Source: Streptomyces sp. NBC_00390
Lineage (GTDB): Bacteria > Actinomycetota > Actinomycetes > Streptomycetales > Streptomycetaceae
NCBI RefSeq assembly: GCF_036057275.1
Contig: NZ_CP107945.1
Span: 3,782,001-3,846,000, forward strand
Direction: 5' to 3'
DNA length: 64,000 bases
Below, piece after piece: positions 1-8,197 of the stretch. The position numbers and the translations under genes were made by a program. The notes beneath the pieces are model-generated. The model worked only from the letters and a program-made list of their open reading frames with translations, searched no databases and had not been told where the DNA came from. Each line of letters begins with the position of its first letter. The first letter of the stretch is position 1.

Positions 1-1
1 C

Positions 2-382
2 GGCGACTTCGAGAAGCTCTCCACACTCTGGCTCGACGACGACATCTCCTGCATCCACCCGGGCTGGCCGGTGCTCTCCGGCCGTGGGGAGGTCCTCCGC
101 TCGTACGCGCTGATCATGGCGAACACGGAGTACATCCAGTTCTTCCTCACCGACGTCAAAGTGAATGTGGCCGGTGACACCGCTCTGGTCACCTGCACGG
201 AGAACATTCTCAGCGGCGGCCCCGCTGAGGACGGCGGCGAGCTCGGGCCGCTCGTCGGGCAGCTGGTGGTCGCCACCAATGTGTTCCGCCGCACATCCGA
301 CGGCTGGAAGATCTGGTCCCACCACGGCTCGCCGGTGCTGACCGAGAGCGACGACGAGGAAGACGACGAGACGCCCGCATAG
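2..382 (+). CDS. SnoaL/NTF2-like protein, 5' end cut by window edge
   Basis: The frame is already open at base 2 and runs 126 residues to a TAG stop, so the start lies outside the window. The visible part has the layout of a small NTF2/SnoaL cone fold: an early HPGW motif, long beta strands (for example VTCTENIL) and a C-terminal WKIWSHHGSPVL strand, followed by an acidic Asp/Glu-rich tail. Proteins of this fold bind small hydrophobic ligands or act as non-catalytic dimers. The substrate cannot be told from the sequence. It lies just upstream of folB-folK on the same strand, about 210 bp away, a position that suggests conserved synteny but not necessarily a folate role. Family assignment is fairly sure, function unknown. 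Confidence 0.7.
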   Translation, partial: GDFEKLSTLWLDDDISCIHPGWPVLSGRGEVLRSYALIMANTEYIQFFLTDVKVNVAGDTALVTCTENILSGGPAEDGGELGPLVGQLVVATNVFRRTSDGWKIWSHHGSPVLTESDDEEDDETPA

Positions 383-592
383 GGGCAACACTCCCGCGGA
401 CGCGGGGTAACCGGGGCGGCGAGGGATTCAGCGCGGCGTCCTCGGGGTATACGCGGCTACCAGCCTCGTGCCGCTGTGTCCATGGCCCCATGGGCGGGTG
501 CTGTCGGTGCTCGCGGGTAGATTCGAACGTGGTCACCGTCGCCCGCACGCGGTTCGGTGCCCGCAAGAACTACGACAGCAGGAGTGATTCGC

Positions 593-952
593 GTGGATCG
601 TGTCGCGCTGCGCGGCCTCAAGGCCCGTGGGCACCATGGCGTCTTCCCCCGGGAGCGCGAGGAAGGCCAGACCTTCATCGTCGACCTGGCCCTCGGCCTC
701 GACACCCGCCCCGCGGCGGCCGACGACGACCTGGCGAAGACCGTGCACTACGGCGTGGTGGCGGAGGAGGTCGTCGCCATCGTCGAGGGCGAGCCCGTCG
801 ACCTGATCGAGACGCTCGCCGAGCGCATCGCCCAGAAGTGTCTGAAGCACGACGGCGTGGCGGAGGTCGAGGTGGTCGTGCACAAGCCGGACGCCCCCAT
901 CACGGTGCCCTTCGACGACGTCACGATCACGATCACCCGGAGCCGAGTATGA
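593..952 (+). CDS. folB: Dihydroneopterin aldolase
   Basis: Converts 7,8-dihydroneopterin to 6-hydroxymethyl-7,8-dihydropterin and glycolaldehyde in cytoplasmic folate synthesis. The 119-residue product has the family N-terminus (DRVALRGLKARGHHGVF), the strand EGQTFIVDL, the central VHYGVVAEEV segment and the C-terminal VVVHKPDAPI strand with the catalytic-region lysine. The length is normal for this small octameric enzyme. The GTG at 593 is chosen because GGAG lies 8 bases upstream and the protein then begins at the usual position. An upstream GTG at 557 would add 12 unusual residues. Its stop overlaps the folK start in an ATGA, so the two are translationally coupled. Confidence 0.95.
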   Translation: MDRVALRGLKARGHHGVFPREREEGQTFIVDLALGLDTRPAAADDDLAKTVHYGVVAEEVVAIVEGEPVDLIETLAERIAQKCLKHDGVAEVEVVVHKPDAPITVPFDDVTITITRSRV

Positions 953-1548
953 ACCAGGCAGCGAGCGACCCGACCGTGCAGCCGGTGCCGTCCTCCGTCA
1001 TGGAGCAGGTGGACGCCGCCGATGTCACTCTGTCCAATCCCAAACGGGCCGTCATCTCGCTCGGCTCCAACCTGGGCAACCGCCTGGAGACGCTCCAGGG
1101 CGCCATCGACGCCCTGGAGGACACCCCGGGGCTGCGGGTCAAGGCCGTCTCACCCGTGTACGAGACGGAGCCGTGGGGCGTCGAGCCGGGCAGTCAGCCG
1201 TCGTACTTCAACGCGGTGGTGGTGATCAAGACCACGCTGCCCCCGTCCTCGCTGCTGGAGCGCGGCCAGGCCATCGAAGAGGCCTTCGAGCGGGTCCGTG
1301 AGGAGCGCTGGGGGCCGCGGACCATCGACGTCGACATCGTGTCGTACGCCGACGTCGTCTCCGACGACCCGGTGCTGACCCTGCCGCACCCGCGTGCCCA
1401 TGAGCGCGCCTTCGTGCTCGCGCCGTGGCACGACGTGGAGCCGGAGGCGCAGCTCCCCGGCCGTGGCGCCGTGGCCGAGCTGCTGGCGGTCATGGGGCAC
1501 GGTGGTGTGCAGCCCCGCGCCGACCTGGAACTGCGGCTGCCCGAGTAG
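949..1548 (+). CDS. folK: 6-hydroxymethyl-dihydropterin pyrophosphokinase
   Basis: Transfers pyrophosphate from ATP to 6-hydroxymethyl-7,8-dihydropterin, the step after FolB and before dihydropteroate synthase. The 199-residue protein has the family signatures: LGSNLGNR (about residues 38-45), the pterin-binding VYETEPWGV loop (70-78), and WGPRTIDVDI (121-130), whose two aspartates (127, 129) bind the magnesium ions. LPHPRAHERAFVLAP follows near the C-terminus. It carries about 30 extra N-terminal residues compared with short homologues, common in actinobacteria. The start overlaps the folB stop by four bases. Downstream a DUF3180 gene continues on the same strand after 79 bp. Confidence 0.95.
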   Translation: MNQAASDPTVQPVPSSVMEQVDAADVTLSNPKRAVISLGSNLGNRLETLQGAIDALEDTPGLRVKAVSPVYETEPWGVEPGSQPSYFNAVVVIKTTLPPSSLLERGQAIEEAFERVREERWGPRTIDVDIVSYADVVSDDPVLTLPHPRAHERAFVLAPWHDVEPEAQLPGRGAVAELLAVMGHGGVQPRADLELRLPE

Positions 1549-1627
1549 TCGTTAGGCTCGTACGCGGAGTACGCGACGTACCCGCCACGACTTCGTGCGG
1601 CTGGACAGGTGAAGGGCGGCTTTCTCG

Positions 1628-2113
1628 GTGAAGCAACTACGGCTCGGTGTGCTGGCCGGTCTCTTCGCCGCGGCAGGAGTGCTGTCCTGGGGGGCCGCGC
1701 GCCTGTGGGACTCCTTCGGCACCCTGCCCAGCGTGCCGCTGGCCGCGCCGATCGTGCTGGCGGCGATCGCCGTCGTCCTCACCGCGACCGCGCTCTCCCT
1801 GCGCGCCCGGCTGCGGGCCCAGCGCGAGCGGCGCCCGGGTGCCAAGGGGGTCGAGCCGTTGATGGCGGCCCGCGCGGTGGTGTTCGGGCAGGCAAGCGCG
1901 CTCGTGGCGGCCCTGGTGAGCGGCATGTACGGCGGCACGGGTGTGTTCCTGCTCGGCTCCCTCGACATCCCGCCCCGCCGGGACCAGGCGATCTACGCGG
2001 CATTCTCGGTGCTGGCGGGCATCGGCGTGATCGCGGCGGCACTCTTTCTGGAACGTGTCTGCAAGCTCCCCGAGGACGACGACGACAACACGACGACGGC
2101 CCGGACCTCGTAG
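1628..2113 (+). CDS. DUF3180 family membrane protein
   Basis: A 161-residue integral membrane protein of the actinobacterial DUF3180 family. Four hydrophobic segments are visible: about residues 5-24, 39-58, 84-107 and 124-143. A basic cytoplasmic loop (RARLRAQRERR) separates segments two and three, and the C-terminus is a run of acidic residues. The GTG start follows an AAGGGCGG stretch rather than a close Shine-Dalgarno, so the exact start is uncertain by a few codons. It follows folK on the same strand, a very conserved arrangement in actinobacteria. The biochemical role is unknown. It ends 22 bp before the convergent end of folE. Confidence 0.85.
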   Translation: MKQLRLGVLAGLFAAAGVLSWGAARLWDSFGTLPSVPLAAPIVLAAIAVVLTATALSLRARLRAQRERRPGAKGVEPLMAARAVVFGQASALVAALVSGMYGGTGVFLLGSLDIPPRRDQAIYAAFSVLAGIGVIAAALFLERVCKLPEDDDDNTTTARTS

Positions 2114-2135
2114 GAGGACCGGGCCGTCGCCCGGC

Positions 2136-2741
2136 TCAGCGAGCCATGATCAGGCTCATCGCCTCGTTGCGCGTCGCCACGTCCCGCAGCTGACCGCGTA
2201 CCGCCGACGTGATCGTCTTGGCACCGGGCTTGCGGATGCCCCGCATCGACATGCACATGTGCTCGCACTCGATGACCACGATCACGCCGCGCGGCTCCAG
2301 GATCTCCATGAGGGAGTCCGCGATCTGCGTGGTCAGCCGCTCCTGCACCTGCGGCCGGCGGGCGAAGACGTCCACGAGGCGCGCCAGCTTGGACAGACCC
2401 GTGATCTTGCCCGAGGTCGACGGGATGTAGCCGACGTGCGCCACGCCCCGGAACGGCACCAGGTGGTGCTCGCAGCAGCTGGTCACCTCGATGTCCTTCA
2501 CCAGGACCATCTCGTCGTGGCCCAGGTCGAACGTCGTCGTCAGTACGTCCTCGGGCTGCTGCCACAGACCGCCGAATATTTCCCTGTACGCCCGCGCCAC
2601 CCGCGCGGGTGTCTCCCGCAGACCCTCACGGTCAGGGTCCTCGCCGACCGCGATGAGGAGTTCGCGAATTGCGTTCTCGGCCCGCTTCTCGTCGAACACG
2701 CCGATGGTGCCCTCGCCGTCCAGCGTCACCGGGTCGGTCAT
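2136..2741 (-). CDS. folE: GTP cyclohydrolase I
   Basis: Opens the GTP imidazole ring and rearranges the product to 7,8-dihydroneopterin triphosphate, the first step of folate synthesis. The 201-residue protein has the zinc site: C90 followed by HH in SCCEHHLVPF, and C159/C163 in IECEHMC near the C-terminus. The GYIPSTSGKITGLSKLAR block (about 104-121) and MRGIRKPGAKT are standard family motifs. The ATG at 2741 has GAGG five bases upstream. It lies downstream of ftsH on the same strand, with a strong terminator between them, so it probably has its own promoter. Together with folB and folK it supplies three folate enzymes within 2.2 kb. Confidence 0.97.
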   Translation of the reverse strand: MTDPVTLDGEGTIGVFDEKRAENAIRELLIAVGEDPDREGLRETPARVARAYREIFGGLWQQPEDVLTTTFDLGHDEMVLVKDIEVTSCCEHHLVPFRGVAHVGYIPSTSGKITGLSKLARLVDVFARRPQVQERLTTQIADSLMEILEPRGVIVVIECEHMCMSMRGIRKPGAKTITSAVRGQLRDVATRNEAMSLIMAR

Positions 2742-2776
2742 CTGTGCCTCGTTCCTGTACTCCGACGTGGCGTGAA

Positions 2777-2818
2777 AACGCCGTATCTCCCAGGCTAGAA
2801 CCTGGGAGATACGGCGTT
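2777..2818 (-). terminator. Rho-independent terminator after ftsH
   Basis: A perfect 18-bp inverted repeat (arms 2777-2794 and 2801-2818) with a 6-base loop. Read on the minus strand the second arm runs into GTTTTC, giving a short U tract. It sits 40 bp past the ftsH stop and upstream of folE, so it should separate the two transcripts. Confidence 0.9.
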
Positions 2819-2858
2819 CATTCCTGTTCAGGGGCCCTCCAGGCGGAAGACCTGCTGG

Positions 2859-4883
2859 TCATGCCTCGGGACGCTCCTCCGGGACCGCCTCGGAGGGGGC
2901 CTTGGTGACATCGGTCACCGTCGGACCCGTGCCGTTCGCCGCGCCGTTGGTCAGCGCCAGTTCCTTCGGCGAGAGCACCGGCGGACGCGTGGAGGGCGTA
3001 CGCCGCGCGGAGCCGGTCCACGCCGGGCGGGCCGGGCGCTTCACGATCGGCGCGAAGATCTCGGCGATCTCCTCCTTGCCGAGCGTCTCCCTCTCCAGCA
3101 GCTGCAGGACCAGGTTGTCCAGGACGTCGCGGTTCTCGACCAGGATCTCCCAGGCCTCGTTGTGCGCGGTCTCGATGAGCTTCTTGACCTCTTCGTCGAC
3201 CAGCGCCGCGACCTCTTCCGAGTAGTCGCGCTGGTGCGCCATCTCCCGGCCCAGGAAGGGCTCGGTGTTGTCGCCGCCGAACTTGATCGCGCCGAGCCGC
3301 TCGGTCATGCCGTACTGCGTGACCATCGCACGGGCCGTGGCGGTGGCCTTCTCGATGTCGTTGGCCGCACCGGTGGTCGGGTCGTGGAAGACCAGTTCCT
3401 CCGCCGCGCGGCCGCCCAGCATGTACGCCAGCTGGTCGAGCATCTCGTTGCGCGTGGTCGAGTACTTGTCCTCCTCCGGGAGCACCATCGTGTAACCGAG
3501 GGCCCGGCCGCGGGACAGGATCGTGATCTTGTGGACCGGGTCGGAGTTCGGCGAAGCCGCCGCGACCAGGGCGTGACCACCCTCGTGGTACGCGGTGATC
3601 TTCTTCTCCTTGTCCGACATGATCCGGGTCCGCTTCTGCGGGCCCGCGACCACACGGTCGATCGCCTCGTCCAGGGAGTGGTTGTCGATCAGCTTCTTGT
3701 CGCTGCGCGCCGTGAGGAGCGCGGCTTCGTTCAGCACGTTCGACAGGTCGGCGCCGGTGAAGCCGGGCGTACGCCGGGCAACCGCACCCAGGTCGACGTC
3801 CGGGGCGACCGGCTTGCCCTTCTGGTGGACCTTGAGGATCTCCAGACGGCCCTGCATGTCGGGGCGGTCGACGGCGATCTGCCGGTCGAAACGGCCCGGG
3901 CGCAGCAGCGCCGGGTCGAGGATGTCAGGCCGGTTGGTGGCGGCGATCAGGATCACGCCGCCCTTGACGTCGAAGCCGTCCATCTCGACGAGCAGCTGGT
4001 TGAGGGTCTGCTCGCGCTCGTCGTGGCCGCCGCCGAGACCCGCACCGCGGTGCCGGCCGACGGCGTCGATCTCGTCGACGAAGACGATCGCCGGGGCGTT
4101 CGCCTTGGCCTGCTCGAACAGGTCGCGGACCCGGGAGGCACCGACACCGACGAACATCTCGACGAAGTCGGAGCCGGAGATCGAGTAGAACGGGACGCCC
4201 GCCTCACCCGCGACGGCGCGGGCGAGCAGCGTCTTGCCCGTACCGGGCGGGCCGTACAGCAGCACGCCCTTGGGGATCTTGGCGCCGACGGCCTGGAACT
4301 TGGCCGGCTCCTGCAGGAACTCCTTGATCTCGTGGAGCTCCTCGACGGCCTCGTCGGACCCGGCCACATCGGAGAAGGTCGTCTTGGGGGTGTCCTTGGT
4401 GATCAGCTTGGCCTTGGACTTCCCGAAGTTCATGACACGGGAGCCGCCGCCCTGCATCTGGTTCATCAGGAAGAGGAAGACCACGACGATCAGGACGAAG
4501 GGCAGCAGGGAGAGCAGCACCGAGACGAACGGGCTCTGCTTCGAGGGCGAGACCGTGTAGCCCTCCTTGATCTCGCCTGCCTCGAACTTCTCCTGCAGCG
4601 TGTTGGCCAGGTCGGCACCCTGGGTGCCGATGTAGCTGGCCTGGATCTTGTCGCTGCCCTTGACCTTCTGGCCTTCCTTGAGGTCAGCCTTGATGATCTG
4701 TTCGTCGCCGGTGGTCAGTTTGACCTGGTCGACCTGGTTCTTGCTGATCGCCTGGACCACATCGCCGGTGTCCACCGTCTTGTAGCCGCCGGAAGAGCCG
4801 ACGACCTGCATCAGCACGACCACGGCGAGGACGGCCAGCACGATCCACATGACCGGCCCACGGAAGTATCGCTTCACGTCCAT
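2859..4883 (-). CDS. ftsH: ATP-dependent zinc metalloprotease FtsH
   Basis: Membrane-anchored AAA+ protease that unfolds and degrades damaged or regulatory membrane and cytosolic proteins as a hexamer. In the 674-residue product: transmembrane segment 1 at about 11-29, extracytoplasmic domain to about 118, transmembrane segment 2 at 121-141, Walker A GPPGTGKT (211-218), Walker B IVFVDEID (266-273), the second region of homology with the arginine finger (RPGRFDR), and the zinc site HEGGH (433-437). A proline- and alanine-rich tail follows, typical of actinobacteria. The ATG at 4883 (MDVKRYFRGP) is the start conserved in the genus; the frame stays open for 108 codons upstream without family similarity. 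The upstream neighbour on the same strand is hpt. Confidence 0.97.
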   Translation of the reverse strand: MDVKRYFRGPVMWIVLAVLAVVVLMQVVGSSGGYKTVDTGDVVQAISKNQVDQVKLTTGDEQIIKADLKEGQKVKGSDKIQASYIGTQGADLANTLQEKFEAGEIKEGYTVSPSKQSPFVSVLLSLLPFVLIVVVFLFLMNQMQGGGSRVMNFGKSKAKLITKDTPKTTFSDVAGSDEAVEELHEIKEFLQEPAKFQAVGAKIPKGVLLYGPPGTGKTLLARAVAGEAGVPFYSISGSDFVEMFVGVGASRVRDLFEQAKANAPAIVFVDEIDAVGRHRGAGLGGGHDEREQTLNQLLVEMDGFDVKGGVILIAATNRPDILDPALLRPGRFDRQIAVDRPDMQGRLEILKVHQKGKPVAPDVDLGAVARRTPGFTGADLSNVLNEAALLTARSDKKLIDNHSLDEAIDRVVAGPQKRTRIMSDKEKKITAYHEGGHALVAAASPNSDPVHKITILSRGRALGYTMVLPEEDKYSTTRNEMLDQLAYMLGGRAAEELVFHDPTTGAANDIEKATATARAMVTQYGMTERLGAIKFGGDNTEPFLGREMAHQRDYSEEVAALVDEEVKKLIETAHNEAWEILVENRDVLDNLVLQLLERETLGKEEIAEIFAPIVKRPARPAWTGSARRTPSTRPPVLSPKELALTNGAANGTGPTVTDVTKAPSEAVPEERPEA

Positions 4884-5089
4884 CCATACGGGGCGAGAAC
4901 GCCCCGTCCCTCCTGCCCGTAGTAAATGCTGCTGTGACTGCTCTTGGTTAAAGACAACTGTTCTTCGGACGGTACCCCAGCGAGCGAGCCGCGTCCGCGC
5001 GGTACGGCTGACAAACCCGTCCTCCCAAGCTTCAACGGCCGGAGGGGGGCTCTGGTTCCCGTCTGGTTCGGCGTCCCGTTCCGGCCGGT

Positions 5090-5644
5090 TCAGCCGCCGT
5101 AGACGTGCGGGGCGAGCGTCCCGACGAACGGGAGGTTGCGGTACTTCTCCGCATAGTCCAGGCCGTAACCGACGACGAACTCGTTCGGGATGTCGAATCC
5201 GATCCACTTCACGTCGATGGAGACCTTTGCGGCATCCGGCTTACGCAGCAGGGTGCACACCTCCAGGGAGGCCGGCTCGCGCGAGCCGAGGTTCGACAGC
5301 AGCCAGGACAGCGTCAGGCCGGAGTCGATGATGTCCTCGACGATCAGGACGTGCTTGCCCTTGATGTCGGTGTCCAGGTCCTTGAGGATCCGGACCACGC
5401 CCGACGACTGGGTGCCCGCGCCGTAGGACGACACCGCCATCCAGTCCATGGTGACCGGGGTGGACAGTGCACGCGCCAGGTCCGCCATCACCATCACGGC
5501 GCCCTTGAGGACACCGACGATGAGCAGATCCTTGCCCGCGTACTCCGCATCGATCTTCGCCGCCAACTCGGCCAGCTTCGCGTCGATCTCTTCCTTGGTG
5601 ATGAGCACCGACTGGAGATCGGTGCTCATGTCCTTCTCGTTCAC
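5090..5644 (-). CDS. hpt: Hypoxanthine phosphoribosyltransferase
   Basis: Salvages hypoxanthine and guanine by transferring phosphoribose from PRPP, giving IMP and GMP. The 184-residue protein contains the PRPP-binding loop VLIVEDIIDSGLT (about 99-111), the LIVGVLKGAV loop with its cis-peptide region (41-50), and the flexible SSYGAGTQSSG catalytic loop (72-82). The GTG at 5644 is chosen; an ATG at 5629 (MSTDLQS) is also possible, but its GAGAAGG is only two bases away. It lies between tilS and ftsH on the same strand, the usual tilS-hpt-ftsH order in Gram-positive bacteria, which suggests cotranscription from tilS. Confidence 0.95.
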   Translation of the reverse strand: MNEKDMSTDLQSVLITKEEIDAKLAELAAKIDAEYAGKDLLIVGVLKGAVMVMADLARALSTPVTMDWMAVSSYGAGTQSSGVVRILKDLDTDIKGKHVLIVEDIIDSGLTLSWLLSNLGSREPASLEVCTLLRKPDAAKVSIDVKWIGFDIPNEFVVGYGLDYAEKYRNLPFVGTLAPHVYGG

Positions 5645-5720
5645 CCGCGTCGCTTTCTGTTGCCGGGGGTTCCGGGGGTCGAGCCCGGAATGACTCGGCC
5701 GGCGCATTTCTGCGGCCGGG

Positions 5721-6740
5721 TCAGCCTTGCCGAATGACAAGTCTGCCACCCTGCCGGTGCGCCTCGACGCGGCCGGGCAGATTGATGGCCCGCTGACCCC
5801 GCCAGCCGGTGATGAGGCGGTCCACTTCCTCGATGTGCCGCGCGAAGAGCGAACCGGCGGGCGAACCGGCCTCGATGACGGCCCGGCGCAGCACCCGGCG
5901 GCGTACGGCGGGGGGCAGCGCGAACAGCTTGGCGCACTCCAGCCGGCCCGCGTCGTCCCGCACGGTGGCCTCCGCGTCGGCGGCCCAGGCGTCCAGGGCG
6001 TCGGCATCGTCGCGGGAGAGCTGGGCGGTGCGTGCCAGGGCCTCGACGACGCCCTTGCCGAGCGCCTTCTCCAGAGCGGGCAGGCCCTCGTGGCGCAGCC
6101 GGGAGCGGGTGTAGGCGGGGTCGGCGTTGTGCGGGTCGTCCCACACGGGCAGCGACTGGACCATGCATGCCTTGCGGGCGGTCTGCCGGTCGATCTCGAG
6201 GAAGGGGCGGCGGTAACGGCCGACCGCCCCCGAGACGGCGGCCATTCCCGACAGCGAGCGGATCCCGGAGCCGCGGGCGAGGCCGAGCAGGACGGTTTCT
6301 GCCTGATCGTCGCGGGTGTGGCCGAGCAGGACGGCGGCGGCGCCGAGGCGCTCCGCGGCCTCGTCCAGCGCGGCGTAGCGGGCGTAGCGGGCCGCAGCCT
6401 CGGGGCCACCTTCGCGGCCGACCCGCACGGTGACGGCCTCGACCGGGTCGAGCTGCATCGCGGTGAGACGGGCGGCGACTTCGGCGGCGCGGAGGGCGGA
6501 GCCGTCCTGAAGGCCGTGGTCGACGGTGATGCCGCCGGCGCGGATGGAGAGCTTGCGGGCCTCGAAGGCGAGGGCGGAGGCGAGCGCCATCGAGTCGGCG
6601 CCGCCCGAGCAGGCCACCAGCACGAGGGGCGGCTGCGGGGTCACGGAGTGTGCTGTGTTGTCGGAGTGCTCGGTGAGCACGTCGTGGAGTACGCGGCGGA
6701 CCGCCAGGCGTATCGCCGCGACCGCAGGATGGGGACCCAT
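5721..6740 (-). CDS. tilS: tRNA(Ile)-lysidine synthase
   Basis: Attaches lysine to C34 of the CAU-anticodon tRNA-Ile so that it reads AUA and is charged with isoleucine, an essential function. The 339-residue product has the N-type ATP pyrophosphatase P-loop SGGADS (45-50), the VDHGLQ motif, the LLGHTRDDQAETVLLGLARGSG block, and the family's DPHNADPAYTRSRLRH motif in the middle. The C-terminal part is short, as in actinobacterial TilS. The ATG at 6740 begins MGPHPAVAAIR, the usual start. The upstream DUF2342 metalloprotease gene is on the same strand, 232 bp away. Confidence 0.95.
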   Translation of the reverse strand: MGPHPAVAAIRLAVRRVLHDVLTEHSDNTAHSVTPQPPLVLVACSGGADSMALASALAFEARKLSIRAGGITVDHGLQDGSALRAAEVAARLTAMQLDPVEAVTVRVGREGGPEAAARYARYAALDEAAERLGAAAVLLGHTRDDQAETVLLGLARGSGIRSLSGMAAVSGAVGRYRRPFLEIDRQTARKACMVQSLPVWDDPHNADPAYTRSRLRHEGLPALEKALGKGVVEALARTAQLSRDDADALDAWAADAEATVRDDAGRLECAKLFALPPAVRRRVLRRAVIEAGSPAGSLFARHIEEVDRLITGWRGQRAINLPGRVEAHRQGGRLVIRQG

Positions 6741-6955
6741 GTCCGGTGCCCTTCGTGAAAGTGTCGGGAGGGGTGCCTCGGTCGAAATCGTCGGGTGGAG
6801 GACGAACGATCGGTCACTCAGAGTGCGTCGATGGTGACAGAACCGAGCCGATACCCCGAGCATCGCACGCCTACCAAGCGCCCACGGTCCCTCGGATGGG
6901 TGATTGGCGGGGCGTCCGTCTGCCGTCGGCACCCCGCGCTTCACCACTCTGCTCC

Positions 6956-7006
6956 ACGGTGCGCCCTCGGCCTTACGGTGCGCCCTCGGCCTTGCGGTGC
7001 ACCCTC
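6956..7006. repeat. 2.7 copies of a 19-bp tandem repeat at the 3' end of the metalloprotease gene
   Basis: The unit ACGGTGCGCCCTCGGCCTT occurs at 6956-6974 and 6975-6993, with a third diverged partial copy at 6994-7006. The minus-strand stop codon of the DUF2342 gene lies across the first/second copy boundary (6973-6975), so the duplication fixes the last codons of that gene. It looks like recent replication slippage and no role is apparent. Confidence 0.8.
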
Positions 7007-8121
7007 GCGACCCAGTCCGCCGGTTTGGCGATCTCCGCCTTCGTCGGAAGCGTGTTCGGCGACGTCCACACCCGGTTGAAGCCGTCCATGCCCACCTCCT
7101 GCACCACGGCCCGTACGAAGCGTTCGCCGTCGCGGTACTGACGCAGCTTGGCGTCGAGCCCCAGCAGCTTGCGCAGCGCGAGATCGAGCCGGCTCGCCCC
7201 GCGTGCCCTGCGCTGCTGGAACTTCTCCCTGATCTCCCCGACCGAGGGCACCACATCGGGACCGACGCCGTCCATCACGAAGTCGGCGTGCCCCTCCAGC
7301 AGCGACATCACGGCGGTCAGCCGGCTCAGGATCTCCCGCTGGGCCGGAGTCTGCACCAGTTCGACGATGGAGTGGCCGGTGTCGTCCTCCTCGCCTTCGG
7401 GACGGGCCCCCGCGAGCGACTGCGCGGCCTCCCGGAACCGCTCCAGCACGGTCATCGGGTCCACCTCGGTCTGCCCGAGGAACGACTGGATCTCGCCCTC
7501 GAGGTGGTCACGCAGCCAGGGCACGCCGGTGAACTGGGTGCGGTGGGTCTCCTCGTGCAGACAGACCCAGAGCCGGAAGTCGTGGGGGTCCACGTCCAGT
7601 TCGCGCTCGACGTGGACGATGTTCGGCGCGACCAGCAGCAGCCGTCCGCTGCCACTCAAGCCGGCGCTTTCACCGGCGGGCAGGTCGCGGGGGGCGGGGG
7701 CGAAGGTCTCGTACTGTCCCAGCACCCGGGAGGCCAGGAACGACAGCAGCATGCCCAGTTCGACGCCGGTGACCTTGCCACCCACCGCGCCGAGCATCGC
7801 CCCTCCCGGGGTGCCCGAGCGGCGTTCCTGCATCTTGTCCAGCAGCGGCCGCAGCAGCTCGCGGAAGCCCGCGACGTTCGCCCGGACCCAGCCGGCCCGG
7901 TCCACGACCAGGACCGGGGTGTCCAGTGGTTCGGAGCCTTCGGGGATCAGCCGGGTGAATGCCCGGACATGCTCCTCGGAGGCCTTGGCGTGCCGTCGCA
8001 GCTCGGCGACGACGGCACGCGCCTCGTCCCTGCTCACTTCGGGACCGGGCCGCACGAAGCGGGTCGCGGTCGCGACGGCGAGGTTCCAGTCGACCATCTC
8101 GGCACCACCGATGCTCGTCAT
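6973..8121 (-). CDS. Zinc-dependent metalloprotease, DUF2342/coenzyme F420-associated family
   Basis: A 382-residue actinobacterial protein of the DUF2342 family, predicted to be a zinc metallopeptidase related to minigluzincins. The metal-binding motif is HEETH (about 189-193) in LWVCLHEETHRTQF, with a likely third ligand in the helix containing EGHADFVMDGVG. No signal peptide is visible, so it is probably cytoplasmic. It lies between dacB and tilS on the same strand, with 76 bp to dacB, the normal order in Streptomyces. Its substrate is not known. The C-terminal residues (HRKAEGAP) are encoded within a 19-bp tandem repeat, so the tail length may vary between strains. Confidence 0.85.
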   Translation of the reverse strand: MTSIGGAEMVDWNLAVATATRFVRPGPEVSRDEARAVVAELRRHAKASEEHVRAFTRLIPEGSEPLDTPVLVVDRAGWVRANVAGFRELLRPLLDKMQERRSGTPGGAMLGAVGGKVTGVELGMLLSFLASRVLGQYETFAPAPRDLPAGESAGLSGSGRLLLVAPNIVHVERELDVDPHDFRLWVCLHEETHRTQFTGVPWLRDHLEGEIQSFLGQTEVDPMTVLERFREAAQSLAGARPEGEEDDTGHSIVELVQTPAQREILSRLTAVMSLLEGHADFVMDGVGPDVVPSVGEIREKFQQRRARGASRLDLALRKLLGLDAKLRQYRDGERFVRAVVQEVGMDGFNRVWTSPNTLPTKAEIAKPADWVARVHRKAEGAP

Positions 8122-8197
8122 GCGTCAACCGTACGTTCTCCGCTCGGGCTGCGGTGAGGTGTTGGGCTCCGACGCTTCGTCCGAAGGCGGCCGGCTC

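Noticed and set aside
3162..4922. Long open frame antisense to ftsH
   Set aside because: High-GC codon bias leaves antisense frames open; the translation is repetitive and ftsH is certain on the other strand.
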